DNA of 29,266 nucleotides, from contig JBPCMN010000018.1 in assembly GCA_051002235.1 (NCBI GenBank), positions 1-29,266 on the forward strand. Reading direction: 5' to 3'. The translations under genes and the position numbers were made by a program. Positions 10,709-19,226 of this stretch are shown here, in pieces; within the stretch, counting starts at the first letter, position 1, and each line of letters starts with the position of its first letter. The stretch is from JBPCMN01 sp013695115. Its GTDB lineage: Bacteria; Actinomycetota; Acidimicrobiia; IMCC26256; JACDBD01. The notes under the pieces are model-generated. The model worked only from the letters and a program-made list of their open reading frames with translations. It was not told the origin of the DNA and ran no database searches.

Positions 10709-13021
10709 GTGCGCCTCGAGCTAGGGGCCATCGGCAGACGACGGGTCGAGCGTGGCCGGCTCGTCGCGCCGCTGCCGGCGCGGCTCCGTCTCCTCACCGG
10801 CGTCCTCACCAACGCGGTGGTCCTCCCGCTGCACCGCTCGCGGAACGGAGCCACGAGCGCGCCCGCCGGGATCTCGTGGAGCGCGCCCGACCTGCCGGTC
10901 CGGCGCCACGGCTTCGCGCTCGCCGCCTACTTCACGCGCACGTTCGCGGTCATCCTCGTCGTCGGCGGCCTCAGCGTGGGAGCGCTCCTGACCGCGATCA
11001 TCCCCGGTGCGCAGGTGCTCGCCACCAGCAACCGGTACACGCCGTTCGCCATCCGGGGCGCGCTCAAGCAGCTGTCGGAGCGGACGACCGTCTACGACGC
11101 TGCCGGCAACGAGATCGGCATTCTCGGTCTGGAGGACCGCCAGCCCGTCGAGCTCGAGGAGGTGCCGCAGCTCGTCATCGACGCGGTGATCGCGGCCGAG
11201 GACCAGACGTTCTGGGAGAACCCGGGCGTCGACCTCAACGGCACGATCCGCGCGTTCATCGAAAACGCAACCTCGGGGGAGATCGAGCAGGGCGGCTCGA
11301 CCATCAGCCAGCAGCTCGTCAAGAACAGGGTGCTGAGCTCGACGCGCGATCTCGATCGGAAGGTGCGCGAGATGGTGCTCGCGTACCGGCTCAACGAGGA
11401 GTACTCGAAGCAGGAGATCCTCGAGGAGTACCTCAACACCGTGTACTTCGGCGAGGGGTCCTACGGGATCAAGACCGCCGCCCTGCGCATCATCGGCAAG
11501 CCGCTCGATCAGCTGGACATCGGCGACGCCGCCCTCCTCGCCGGGCTGATCGCCAACCCCGAGGGTGACAACCCGTTCCTCGCTCCCGAGGTGGCGCTCC
11601 AGCGGCGCGGCCAGGTGCTCGACGAGCAGGTGGACCAGGAGTACCTGACCCCGGCCGAGGCCGAGTTCGCCAAGGCCGGGCCGCTGCCGGCGGTGAGGCC
11701 GGCGCCGGTCGACCTGCGCCCGCAGAACTTCTTCGTCGAGGAGGTGCAACGCCGCCTGTTGGCGGATGAGCGCCTGGGCGAGACCGAGCGGGAGCGGCGC
11801 GACACCCTGTTGCGCGGCGGGCTCGAGGTGCACTCGACGCTCGATCCGATCGCCCAGGTGCAAGCCCAGGACGCGGTCAACCGCCAGTTGCCGAACCGGC
11901 CCGGGTTCACCGCCGCGCTCTTCGCGTTGGAGCCGGAGACCGGGTTCGTGCGCGCCATGGTCGGCGGGCCCGGATTCGAGCGCAATCAGTACAACATCGC
12001 GACGTCCCCACCCGGCCAGCAGGCGGGCTCGGCGTGGAAGATCATCACACTCGCGGCCGCGCTCGACAGCGGCTACTCGCCCAACGACACCGTGAGCGGG
12101 TCGTCGCCGTGCACGGTGCCGTCCGGGCAGGGGTACGGCGACCCCGGGAAAATCGGGAGGGCCACCACCCGCAACGCCGAGGGTGGCGGCGGGACCATGA
12201 CGATCCGACGGGCGACGACCGGATCGGTCAACTGCGCCTACGCCCGGCTCTCGGCATCGGTGGGGTACGACCGCGTCGTCGAGATCGCCCACCGGCTCGG
12301 CATCAAGCAGGATCTCGGCCGCACCGGCGAGGACGGGAACTGGTACCCGGCCCGCACGCCGGTCCTGACCCTCGGGGTGTTCGAGTCGACCCTGCTCGAG
12401 ATGGCGACGGTGATGGCCACAATCGTCAACGAAGGCGAGCGCAGGGACCCGATTTTCGTCGAACGAGTCGTGGGTCCCGACGGGCAGACGATCTTCGACG
12501 ACCGCGAGCGCGACGGCGTGCGGGCCATCTCCCCCGAGGCGGCGTCGTGCGAGATCGACATCCTCAGAGGTGTGGTCACCGGTGGCACCGGGACCGGCGC
12601 CCGGCTCAACCCGCATGTCGCCATCGGCAAGACCGGCACCACCGACCGGGAGGCCGACGCCAACTTCGTTGGCGCCGTGCCCCAGCTGGTCGCGCACGTC
12701 TGGTACGGATCGCCCGAGGGCGACATCCCCGGCGCGGGCTTCGGCGGGGAGACCCCGGCGGCGATCTGGCGCGAGTTCATGAGCGCGTATACCGCCGACA
12801 AGCCGGTCGTCCCGTGGCCGGCACCGTCGCTCAACTGCGTGGTCAGGGGCGCCCGCGTGACCGACCTCGGCCGCGACACGAGCCGTCCCGTCTCCACTCC
12901 CGCGCCGGCCCCGCCCGCTTTCCCGCCGCCGGCCACCACGCCGGTGCCGGCGGCACCCCCACCGCCACCGGTCGTCGAGCCGCCTCCCGCAACCGTCCCG
13001 GCCGCGCTACCACCTACCTGA
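10709..13021 (+). CDS. Class A penicillin-binding protein (second, tandem paralogue)
   Basis: A 770-residue bifunctional peptidoglycan synthase, strongly similar along its length to the preceding gene. A basic N-terminus leads into a membrane anchor (about residues 75-98, FAVILVVGGLSVGALLTAIIP). GT51 follows with E164 in AAEDQTFWENPG, GGSTISQQLVKN and EYLNTVYFGEGSYGI. Transpeptidase motifs are S441-A-W-K444, S506-V-N and K641-T-G-T. About 50 C-terminal residues are Pro/Ala-rich, probably a disordered extracytoplasmic tail. The GTG at 10709 has AGAGGAGG at 10695-10702 with 6-base spacing. It lacks the Val-Pro array of its neighbour, and the insert in the region before SVN differs (a Gly-rich PSGQGYGDPGKIG). 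Only 12 bases separate it from the next gene, suggesting one transcript. Confidence 0.92.
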   Translation: MRLELGAIGRRRVERGRLVAPLPARLRLLTGVLTNAVVLPLHRSRNGATSAPAGISWSAPDLPVRRHGFALAAYFTRTFAVILVVGGLSVGALLTAIIPGAQVLATSNRYTPFAIRGALKQLSERTTVYDAAGNEIGILGLEDRQPVELEEVPQLVIDAVIAAEDQTFWENPGVDLNGTIRAFIENATSGEIEQGGSTISQQLVKNRVLSSTRDLDRKVREMVLAYRLNEEYSKQEILEEYLNTVYFGEGSYGIKTAALRIIGKPLDQLDIGDAALLAGLIANPEGDNPFLAPEVALQRRGQVLDEQVDQEYLTPAEAEFAKAGPLPAVRPAPVDLRPQNFFVEEVQRRLLADERLGETERERRDTLLRGGLEVHSTLDPIAQVQAQDAVNRQLPNRPGFTAALFALEPETGFVRAMVGGPGFERNQYNIATSPPGQQAGSAWKIITLAAALDSGYSPNDTVSGSSPCTVPSGQGYGDPGKIGRATTRNAEGGGGTMTIRRATTGSVNCAYARLSASVGYDRVVEIAHRLGIKQDLGRTGEDGNWYPARTPVLTLGVFESTLLEMATVMATIVNEGERRDPIFVERVVGPDGQTIFDDRERDGVRAISPEAASCEIDILRGVVTGGTGTGARLNPHVAIGKTGTTDREADANFVGAVPQLVAHVWYGSPEGDIPGAGFGGETPAAIWREFMSAYTADKPVVPWPAPSLNCVVRGARVTDLGRDTSRPVSTPAPAPPAFPPPATTPVPAAPPPPPVVEPPPATVPAALPPT

Positions 13022-13033
13022 GATACTGACCGC

Positions 13034-13885
13034 ATGACGCGCATTCGCAACTCGTGGGAGCTGTTCAAGGTCTCGTGGGGCGTGCTCCGCTCCGACAAGA
13101 CCCTGGCCGCGATCCCTGCCATCTCCGCGGTGGTGTCGCTCGTCGCGCTGGCCGGCTTCGGGGGGCTGTTCTACGCCCTGGGGATCGACACGGGTTCCGA
13201 GAAGGAGGGGACCGAGGCGATCGACGCGATCGGCTATGTGATCGCCGCGGTTGCGTACGTGGTGTTCGCGTTCATCACTGTCTACTTCCAGTCGGCACTG
13301 GTGGCGGGCGCCAACGAGCGGCTCGAGGGTGGCGACGCGACGGTCGGCAAGTCGCTCGGCGCGGCCGGCGGGAAGCTCCACCGCATCCTCCCGTGGGCGC
13401 TGGTCACCGCGACGGTGTCGTTCATCATCAGCCAGATCGAGCGGCAGGGCTGGATCGGCCAGATCGTCGGCAACCTGCTCGGCATGGCGTGGAACGTGCT
13501 CACGTTCCTCACCATCCCGATCATCATGCTCGAGGACGTGGGCCCGATCGCCGCGCTCAAGCGGTCGGGGACCCTGTTCAAGAAGACCTGGGGCGAGAAC
13601 CTGGTCGCCCAGGCCGGCTTCGGGCTCTTCGGCTTCCTCTTGTTCCTGCCCGCGATCGCGGTCGGCGCGCTCGGGATTGCCACCGGCAACGATGTCGTGG
13701 CCGGCGTGGCCATCGGCATCGCGGTGGCGTGGGTCGCGGTCGTGATGGTGGTGCTCTCGGCGCTGAGTGGGATCTACCGCACTGCGCTCTACCGCTACGC
13801 CGTCGACGGCAGCGTGCCCCCGGCGTTCGCCGGCGCCGACCTCTCCGGCGCGTTCGCGCCGAGGCGAGGCGGTCGCTTCAACTAG
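13034..13885 (+). CDS. Polytopic membrane protein, DUF6159-like
   Basis: A 283-residue integral membrane protein of unknown function. It begins MTRIRNSWELFKVSWGVLRSD and continues with about six hydrophobic segments, for instance around 29-50, 66-90, 118-134, 150-172, 195-216 and 221-250. It ends in a basic, Gly-rich cytosolic tail. The RNSWELFKVSWGVLR opening, the LFYALGI segment and LKRSGTLFKKTWGENL match a family of uncharacterised actinobacterial/archaeal membrane proteins (DUF6159). It starts 12 bases after the PBP stop and is probably co-transcribed, which hints at a role at the cell envelope but nothing more exact. Confidence 0.8.
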   Translation: MTRIRNSWELFKVSWGVLRSDKTLAAIPAISAVVSLVALAGFGGLFYALGIDTGSEKEGTEAIDAIGYVIAAVAYVVFAFITVYFQSALVAGANERLEGGDATVGKSLGAAGGKLHRILPWALVTATVSFIISQIERQGWIGQIVGNLLGMAWNVLTFLTIPIIMLEDVGPIAALKRSGTLFKKTWGENLVAQAGFGLFGFLLFLPAIAVGALGIATGNDVVAGVAIGIAVAWVAVVMVVLSALSGIYRTALYRYAVDGSVPPAFAGADLSGAFAPRRGGRFN

Positions 13886-13900
13886 CTCTCCTATCGCGCC

Positions 13901-14800
13901 TCAGGCGAACTGCGGGAGCACCTCGGCGGCGAACCGGTCGAGGCCGTCGACGTCGAACGGCGCCCGCATCGCCAGGATGACCCACTCGGCGCCGGCGTCG
14001 CCGTAGGCACCGACGCGATCGACCACCTCCTGCACGCTGCCGGTGAGCACGCCGGGGCGCACGAAGTTGGCGATCGCGCCGAACTGCGCCTCCAGGTCAC
14101 CCTCGTGCCAGGCGAGGCCCACATTGACAGCTCTCGTGACTTCGCGCGGGTCGCGGCCCTCCCGCTCGCAGTGGGCGTCGAGCACACCGACCTTGTGGGC
14201 GTAGTCGTCGGGCGGGATGAACGGCACGTTCCACCCGTCGGCATGGCGGGCGGCGATCCGCAGCGTCACCTTCTCGCCCCCGCCCCCGATCCAGATCGGC
14301 AGGCGGTCCTGGACCGGTTTGGGCTCGCAGCGCGCGTCCTGGAGCCGGAAGTGCTCTCCCTCGAAGGTGGTGACGTCGTCGGTGAGCAGGCCGCGGACGC
14401 ACTGGATCGCCTCCTCCAGTTGGCGCAGCCGCACCCCGGCGGCGGGGAACGGGATGCCGTAGGCGTCGTACTCGCCCTGGTGCCATCCCGCGCCGAGACC
14501 GAGCGTGACCCGCCCACCGGCGAGGTGATCAATGGTCGCCATCGCGTTGGCGAGCACCGCCGGATGCCGATAGCCCACGGAGTACACGAGGCTGCCGCAG
14601 CGCACGCGTTCCGTGGCGAGCGCGAGGGCGGCGTGGGTGCCGACGGCCTCCAGGCAGACCGCGCCGCCGGTCGCGTCGGCGGCGTAGAAGTGGTCCCAGA
14701 TCGAGATCCACTCGAAGCCGTGGTCCTCGATCCGCCGCCACAGCCCCTGGAGCTCGTCGGTGGTCGTGTTCTGGAGCCCGGCGTGCACCCCGAACTTCAT
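13901..14800 (-). CDS. LLM-class (F420-type) oxidoreductase
   Basis: A 299-residue luciferase-like monooxygenase fold protein with a single TIM barrel. Characteristic stretches are GFEWISIWDHFYAAD, the helix-loop AGGRVTLGLGAGWHQGEYDAYGIPFP, and PIWIGGGGEKVTLRIAARHADGWN. This form of the family in actinobacteria usually binds coenzyme F420 and catalyses hydride transfer. The substrate is unknown. The ATG at 14800 overlaps the stop of the upstream paralogue by four bases (ATGA) and gives the usual MKFGVHAG start. A frame open further upstream lies inside that gene. It is convergent with the DUF6159 gene, with 15 bases between them. Confidence 0.87.
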   Translation of the reverse strand: MKFGVHAGLQNTTTDELQGLWRRIEDHGFEWISIWDHFYAADATGGAVCLEAVGTHAALALATERVRCGSLVYSVGYRHPAVLANAMATIDHLAGGRVTLGLGAGWHQGEYDAYGIPFPAAGVRLRQLEEAIQCVRGLLTDDVTTFEGEHFRLQDARCEPKPVQDRLPIWIGGGGEKVTLRIAARHADGWNVPFIPPDDYAHKVGVLDAHCEREGRDPREVTRAVNVGLAWHEGDLEAQFGAIANFVRPGVLTGSVQEVVDRVGAYGDAGAEWVILAMRAPFDVDGLDRFAAEVLPQFA

Positions 14801-15735
14801 CGGCCGTGTACCTCTGGCATCACTTCGGCCGCGAGGAGGCGGAGGTGCTCGAGATCCTCGAGGTCGAGCACCTGGAGGTACACGGTCTCGGCGCCGGCCT
14901 CGGCGTAGCCGAGCAGCGTCTCGACGACCTCGGCGGGGAGGCCGGCGGCGCCGTTCTCGCGCAGCTCGTCGGGAGCCCGGCCGATCGCATCGGCGCGGCG
15001 CGCGAACTCGGCCTCGTCGCTCCCGCAGCACACGACGAGCGCGACCGAGGTGCGGAGCGACGTCGGGTCGCGCTCCGCCTTCTCGCACGCCTGCCGCACC
15101 CTCGCCACCGCTTCCCGGCACGCGTCGACCGGCGGGAACGGGAGGTTGAACTCGCTCGCGAACCGCGCCGCGAGCGCGGGTGTCCGGCTCGCGCCGTGCC
15201 CGCCGATGATGAGGGGTGGGTGCGGCTGCTGGACGGGCTTCGGCAACGCGGGCGAGTCCTCGAGCTGGTAGTGCTGCCCCGCGAACGAGAACCGGTCACC
15301 GATCGGTGTCGTCCACAGCCCGGTGACGATCTCGAGCTGCTCCTCCAGACGGTCGAAGCGCTCACGCAGCGGTGGGAACGGGATGCCGTAGGCACGGTGC
15401 TCGTCGTCGAACCAGCCGGTGCCGAGCCCGAGCTCGACCCGACCCGCGCTCATGGCGTCGATCTGGGCCACCGCGATCGCCAACAGTCCCGGGAGACGGA
15501 ACGTGCTCGACGCGACCAGGGAGCCGAGCCGAATCGAGCTGGTCTCGCGGGCGAGCCCGGCCAGCGTCACCAGCGTGTCGGTCGGACCGGGCCCGGGATC
15601 GCCGTCACCCATGCGCAGGTAGTGGTCGGATCGGAAGAAGGCGTCGAAGCCGAGCTCCTCGACAGTGCGCGCCACCGCCAGCTGCTGGTGATACGTCGCG
15701 CCCTGCTGGGATTCGGTGAAGACTCTCAGCAGCAC
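14797..15735 (-). CDS. LLM-class (F420-type) oxidoreductase, paralogue
   Basis: This 312-residue TIM-barrel flavin/F420 oxidoreductase has the same signature as its downstream neighbour: AGRVELGLGTGWFDDEHRAYGIPFP, and PPLIIGGHGASRTPALAARFASEFN. It also has FDAFFRSDHYLRMG near the N-terminus. The two genes are tandem paralogues expressed together, joined by an ATGA overlap. They may act on related substrates or form a heteromer, but this is inference. The GTG start at 15735 lies 6 bases after a TAGCCT box and only 33 bases from the divergent PAC2 gene. Confidence 0.87.
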   Translation of the reverse strand: MLLRVFTESQQGATYHQQLAVARTVEELGFDAFFRSDHYLRMGDGDPGPGPTDTLVTLAGLARETSSIRLGSLVASSTFRLPGLLAIAVAQIDAMSAGRVELGLGTGWFDDEHRAYGIPFPPLRERFDRLEEQLEIVTGLWTTPIGDRFSFAGQHYQLEDSPALPKPVQQPHPPLIIGGHGASRTPALAARFASEFNLPFPPVDACREAVARVRQACEKAERDPTSLRTSVALVVCCGSDEAEFARRADAIGRAPDELRENGAAGLPAEVVETLLGYAEAGAETVYLQVLDLEDLEHLRLLAAEVMPEVHGR

Positions 15736-15741
15736 GCGCGC

Positions 15742-15760
15742 AGGCTACCCGTCCTACAGT
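15742..15760. promoter_or_regulatory. Back-to-back leaderless-type -10 boxes
   Basis: The whole spacer between the divergent starts (15736-15768) is 33 bases. It holds TAGCCT on the minus strand (15742-15747), 6 bases from the GTG at 15735, and TACAGT on the plus strand (15755-15760), 8 bases from the ATG at 15769. Both fit TANNNT at the distance expected for leaderless messages. Any -35 contacts would lie inside the opposing gene. Confidence 0.42.
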
Positions 15761-15768
15761 GAACGCTT

Positions 15769-16608
15769 ATGGAGTTCGACGTCGATCGGTGGCCGGAGCT
15801 GCGCGAGCCCGTGCTCGTGGTGGCACTGTCCGGTTGGGTCGATGCCGGGCTCGCGGGTGCGGGCGCGGCCGCGGTCCTGGCGGAGCAGCTCGACTCGGCG
15901 CGCCGCTTCGGCAGCGTCGACATCAGCGACGCTGTCGACCTCCAGCAGACGCGGCCGACCGTCAAGCTCATCGACGGGGCGACCCGGGAGATCTCGTGGC
16001 CGTCGGTCGACCTTGTCGCCGGCCACGCCGCCCGCGACGTCGTGCTGTGCGTCGGGCCCGAGCCGTCATTGCGGTGGCGCGAGTTCACCGAGCGGCTCGT
16101 CGACGCCGCCCGCCGGCTCGGCATCGAGCGGGCGGTGATGGTGGGGGGCATGCCCGCGGTCGTGTCGCATCGCCGTCCGATCACCGTGCTCGCCACCGCG
16201 ACCAACTCGTCGCTCGCCCAGGAGGCGGGTGCGCTTCGCACCGACTACGCCGGTCCCACCGGCGCGCAGACCGTGCTCCAGGTGGAGCTGGGGAACGCGG
16301 GCGTGCCCGCGCTCGGGCTGTGGGCGCAGGTGCCGCATTACGTGTCGGGTAACCCGTCGCCGCCGGCGATCCGGGCGGTGCTGTCGCGCCTGCGTGAGGT
16401 CGCGGGAGTGGATACCGATCTCGGCGCGCTCGACACCCAGACCGACGACTACGTCGACCGGGTGGAGAAAGGCCTCTCCGAACGACCCGACGTAGCCGAG
16501 CTGGTCCAGGCGATCGAGGCGGGCTCCGACGAGCTGCCCACCGGCGACGAGCTCGCGTCCGAGATCGAGCGCTTCCTCCGCGACGAGGACGACGAGGACG
16601 ACGAGTAG
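15769..16608 (+). CDS. PAC2-family protein
   Basis: A 279-residue cytosolic protein of the PAC2 family (named for eukaryotic proteasome assembly chaperone 2). Family features are the opening LREPVLVVALSGWVDAG, the central MVGGMPAVVSHRRP, and the conserved VPHYVSGNPSPPAIRAVLSRL. The length is normal for the actinobacterial group. The last residues, EIERFLRDEDDEDDE, form a strongly acidic tail. The bacterial function is not established; a link to the actinobacterial proteasome is often supposed because of the family name, but nothing in this window (no prcA/B, mpa or pup) supports it. No Shine-Dalgarno sequence is seen, consistent with leaderless translation from the ATG. Confidence 0.85.
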   Translation: MEFDVDRWPELREPVLVVALSGWVDAGLAGAGAAAVLAEQLDSARRFGSVDISDAVDLQQTRPTVKLIDGATREISWPSVDLVAGHAARDVVLCVGPEPSLRWREFTERLVDAARRLGIERAVMVGGMPAVVSHRRPITVLATATNSSLAQEAGALRTDYAGPTGAQTVLQVELGNAGVPALGLWAQVPHYVSGNPSPPAIRAVLSRLREVAGVDTDLGALDTQTDDYVDRVEKGLSERPDVAELVQAIEAGSDELPTGDELASEIERFLRDEDDEDDE

Positions 16609-16658
16609 CCGCCCCAGCCGAGGTTTGGGCGCCGGCGGCCGGGGGAACCCTGTCTCGA

Positions 16659-16673
16659 AGCGCCACCGGCGCT
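16659..16673 (+). other. Small hairpin downstream of the PAC2 gene
   Basis: AGCGCC, ACC, GGCGCT gives a perfect 6-bp stem with a 3-base loop, 50 bases after the PAC2 stop. There is no T-run. It may act as a 3' end stabiliser or a weak terminator. The rest of the 190-base gap (16609-16798) shows only the terminator listed next and a weak TAGAACT promoter-like box at about 16786. Confidence 0.3.
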
Positions 16674-16726
16674 CGTTAGACGTGCGGCGGCCTCGCAGCG
16701 CCCCGTGAGGCAGTCGCCAGAACGGT

Positions 16727-16771
16727 GAGCCGGCGGGCCGACCCTGCCCCGGTCCGTCGGCTCGCCCCTTT
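16727..16771 (+). terminator. Intrinsic terminator before the monooxygenase operon
   Basis: GAGCCGGCGGGCC (16727-16739) pairs with GGTCCGTCGGCTC (16751-16763) as a 13-bp stem with two G-U pairs and an 11-base loop. It is followed by GCCCCTTTTC. This is the best intrinsic terminator in the window. It lies about 118 bases after the PAC2 stop and 28 before the next start, so it separates the two transcripts. Confidence 0.65.
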
Positions 16772-16798
16772 TCATTGCTCGCGGGTAGAACTCCCGGC

Positions 16799-17128
16799 AT
16801 GAGTTGCGTGCGGATCAACGCCATTACCGTGCCCGCCGAACGCGCCGACGAGCTGGTGGCTCGCTTCGCGGCTCGTGCCGGCGAAGTGGCGAAGGCTCCC
16901 GGATTCGAGGCGTTCGAGTTGCTGCGCCCCTCTGACGACCGCCACGTCTTCCTCGTCTACACGCGATGGCGGACGCAGGCCGATTTCGAGGCGTGGGTGT
17001 CGAGCCCGGCGTTCGCGCACGGCCATCGGGGCCACAACACCGGCGGTCCGGTCGGGACCGGCAGCGAGTTGTGGTCGTTCGACGTCGTCCAGCACGAGGA
17101 AGCGGCCGACACCGGGACCGGCGCGTGA
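16799..17128 (+). CDS. Haem-degrading monooxygenase-like protein (MhuD/IsdG, ABM fold)
   Basis: A 109-residue single ABM-fold protein. It follows the mycobacterial haem-degrading enzyme MhuD closely: R-I-N-A-I at 5-9 (the haem-pocket Asn is N7 in MhuD), FEAFELLRP at 37-44, and W66 in ADFEAWVSSPAF. W66 falls exactly where MhuD has the tryptophan that contacts the haem. The axial haem histidine (His75 in MhuD, from memory) has candidates H74, H76 and H79, so the register is shifted or realigned by a small gap. The expected role is haem binding and oxidative ring opening to release iron, probably as a homodimer. The ATG at 16799 is preferred over an in-frame upstream start at 16775 because it gives the family N-terminus. 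The stop overlaps the next start (GTGA). Confidence 0.78.
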   Translation: MSCVRINAITVPAERADELVARFAARAGEVAKAPGFEAFELLRPSDDRHVFLVYTRWRTQADFEAWVSSPAFAHGHRGHNTGGPVGTGSELWSFDVVQHEEAADTGTGA

Positions 17129-18861
17129 CCACGACGACCGACCCGGTCGTCCAGGAGCTGACCGCACCGGGCGCCCCGTTCGAGATCGTGGTGGAGCCCG
17201 TGCTGGGCGTGCCGCTCCAGGTGTATCGAGACCGGCTGGACTCCCTGCGGGATGTGATCGCGACGGCGGACGGGCGCGCCGGGGTGGACTTCCTCATCCA
17301 GGGCGATCGGCGGCTCACCTACGACGAGCACAACGCGCTCGTCCGCCGGGTGGCGGGCGCGTTTCTCGAGCGCGGCATCGGCCACGGCGATCGGATCGCC
17401 ATCCTGTCGGCCAACAACGTGGAGTGGGTGGTGCTGTTCTGGGCCGCGGCCTCGATCGGCGCGGTCGTGGTTCCACTCAACGCGTGGTGGAAGGCCGAGG
17501 AGCTCCGGTTCGGGCTGGAGGACTCGGAGGCGCGGTTGCTGTTCTGCGACCGCCGACGATGGGACGTCGTCCGCGACATCGCCGGAGAGCTACCCGCGCT
17601 CGAGCACGTGCTGGTCACGGACCTCGACGAACCCGAGGGCCGGGCGCGTCCGGGCATCGAGCTGTTCGCCCACGACGATCCCGGAGTGTTGCCCGCCAGC
17701 CCTACTGACGACGGGTCGGTCGCCGAAGACGATCTCCTCGCGATCCTCTATACGTCGGGCACAACCGGGCGACCGAAGGGTGCGACCGTCACCCACCGTC
17801 AGGCGCTTGCCAACCTTCAGAACATCTTCTGCCTGGGACTGGCGGCCGCGAAGAAAGGGGCGACGCCTCCCGAGGTCGGCGCCGACCAGCAGGCCGCGCT
17901 GCTCGTCGTGCCGCTCTTCCATGTGACGGGCTGCCTGGCCACCATGACCCTCTGCTACACGTCCGGGGCCAAACTCGTGCTCATGCCGCCGGGGAGGTTC
18001 GACCCCGACGAGGCGATGGCCACGATCGAGCGCGAGCGCGTCACCAACATCGGCGGCGTGCCCACGGTGATGTGGAGGATCGTGGAAGCCCCGACGTTCG
18101 GAAAGTACGACCTGTCGTCGGTCACCCGCGTCGGCTACGGGGGCGCGCCGGCGCCTCCCGAGCTCGTCGCTCGCATCGACGAGGCGTTTCCCTCGGCCCG
18201 CACGACGCTCTCCACCGCGTACGGGCTCACCGAGACCGCGTCGATCGCGACGTCGAACGTCGGTGACGACTACCTGACCCATGCCGGCTCGGTCGGCCGA
18301 CCCGCACCGACGGTCGAGATCAAGGTCGCCGACGATGACGATGACGAGGTGCCGGCGGGGGAGACGGGAGAGATCTGGTTGCGGGGCCCTACCGTCATGC
18401 TGCGCGGCTATTGGAACCGGCCCGACGCCACCGCCGAGGCGGTCAGCGAGGACGGGTGGTTCCGGAGCGGCGACATCGGCCGGTTCGACGAGGACGGCTT
18501 CCTCTACCTGGTCGACCGGGCCAAGGACATGATCATTCGCGGCGGCGAGAACGTGTACTGCGTCGAGGTGGAGCAGGCGCTGTTCGAGCACCGCGACGTC
18601 ATCGACGCCGCAGTCGTGGGCGTACCCCACCGCGAGCTCGGCGAGGAGGTGAAGGCGATCGTGCAACTGCGCGACGGTGCAGCTGCGACCGGCGACGACA
18701 TCCGGGCGTTCTGCGCCGAGCACCTCGCCCGGTTCAAGGTTCCCGAGTACGTCGAGCTCAGGGACGAGCCGCTGCCCCGCAACCCGGCGGGGAAGGTACT
18801 GAAGAACCTGTTACGCGGCGACGCCACTGCCTTCGCCGCCGCCGACGACTCTGCGTTGTGA
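17125..18861 (+). CDS. Fatty-acid/carboxylate-CoA ligase (class I adenylate-forming)
   Basis: A 578-residue AMP-forming acyl-CoA synthetase. The core motifs are in order: phosphate loop YTSGTTGRPKG at 209-219, AYGLTETAS, GWFRSGDIGRFDEDGFLYL, the hinge DRAKDMIIRGGENVY, and the C-terminal lysine K557 in NPAGKVLKNLL. The enzyme activates a carboxylic acid with ATP and transfers it to CoA. The acyl specificity cannot be read, although VPLFHVTGC is typical of fatty-acyl ligases. The GTG start is fixed by the GTGA overlap with the monooxygenase. A frame open upstream to 16966 lies inside that gene. The stop again overlaps the next start by four bases. Confidence 0.9.
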   Translation: MTTTTDPVVQELTAPGAPFEIVVEPVLGVPLQVYRDRLDSLRDVIATADGRAGVDFLIQGDRRLTYDEHNALVRRVAGAFLERGIGHGDRIAILSANNVEWVVLFWAAASIGAVVVPLNAWWKAEELRFGLEDSEARLLFCDRRRWDVVRDIAGELPALEHVLVTDLDEPEGRARPGIELFAHDDPGVLPASPTDDGSVAEDDLLAILYTSGTTGRPKGATVTHRQALANLQNIFCLGLAAAKKGATPPEVGADQQAALLVVPLFHVTGCLATMTLCYTSGAKLVLMPPGRFDPDEAMATIERERVTNIGGVPTVMWRIVEAPTFGKYDLSSVTRVGYGGAPAPPELVARIDEAFPSARTTLSTAYGLTETASIATSNVGDDYLTHAGSVGRPAPTVEIKVADDDDDEVPAGETGEIWLRGPTVMLRGYWNRPDATAEAVSEDGWFRSGDIGRFDEDGFLYLVDRAKDMIIRGGENVYCVEVEQALFEHRDVIDAAVVGVPHRELGEEVKAIVQLRDGAAATGDDIRAFCAEHLARFKVPEYVELRDEPLPRNPAGKVLKNLLRGDATAFAAADDSAL

Positions 18862-19226
18862 CGGGGCTGCGGGACTTTCACGAGGTGTTCGGCTACGTGG
18901 TGATCGTCGCCAACGGGGTCGCCGGTGTCGTGGCGCTGGCGGCGTGGCGCGCGCAACGGCTGAGGGGCCGCGGGGTGTGGGTCGTCACGATCGTGGCCGA
19001 GGGGATGATGCTGCTCGAAGTCGTGACCGGGGTGATCCTCGTCTCGAGTGACCGGTTCGTCGGGGCGCGGTTCCACATGTTCTACGGGTTCCTCGCGTTC
19101 CTCACCGTGGGTCTCGCCTACCAGTACCGCGACTCGCTCCCGGATCGCACCGAGCTGCTCTACGGGCTCGTCGGCCTGTTCATCATGGGCCTGGGCATCC
19201 GCGCCGTGGTCGAGGTGGCGTCGTGA
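18858..19226 (+). CDS. Small four-helix membrane protein, unknown function
   Basis: A 122-residue protein with four predicted membrane helices, about 9-30, 41-63, 71-90 and 98-119, and a short basic loop (RAQRLRGRG) after the first. I do not recognise a named family. Histidines in the first and third helices (FHEVFGY and RFHMFYG) and the overall form recall small haem- or quinone-associated four-helix membrane proteins, but this is only a resemblance. Both ends overlap neighbours by GTGA, so it is translated in tight coupling with the acyl-CoA synthetase before it and Ddl after it. Confidence 0.75.
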   Translation: MTGLRDFHEVFGYVVIVANGVAGVVALAAWRAQRLRGRGVWVVTIVAEGMMLLEVVTGVILVSSDRFVGARFHMFYGFLAFLTVGLAYQYRDSLPDRTELLYGLVGLFIMGLGIRAVVEVAS

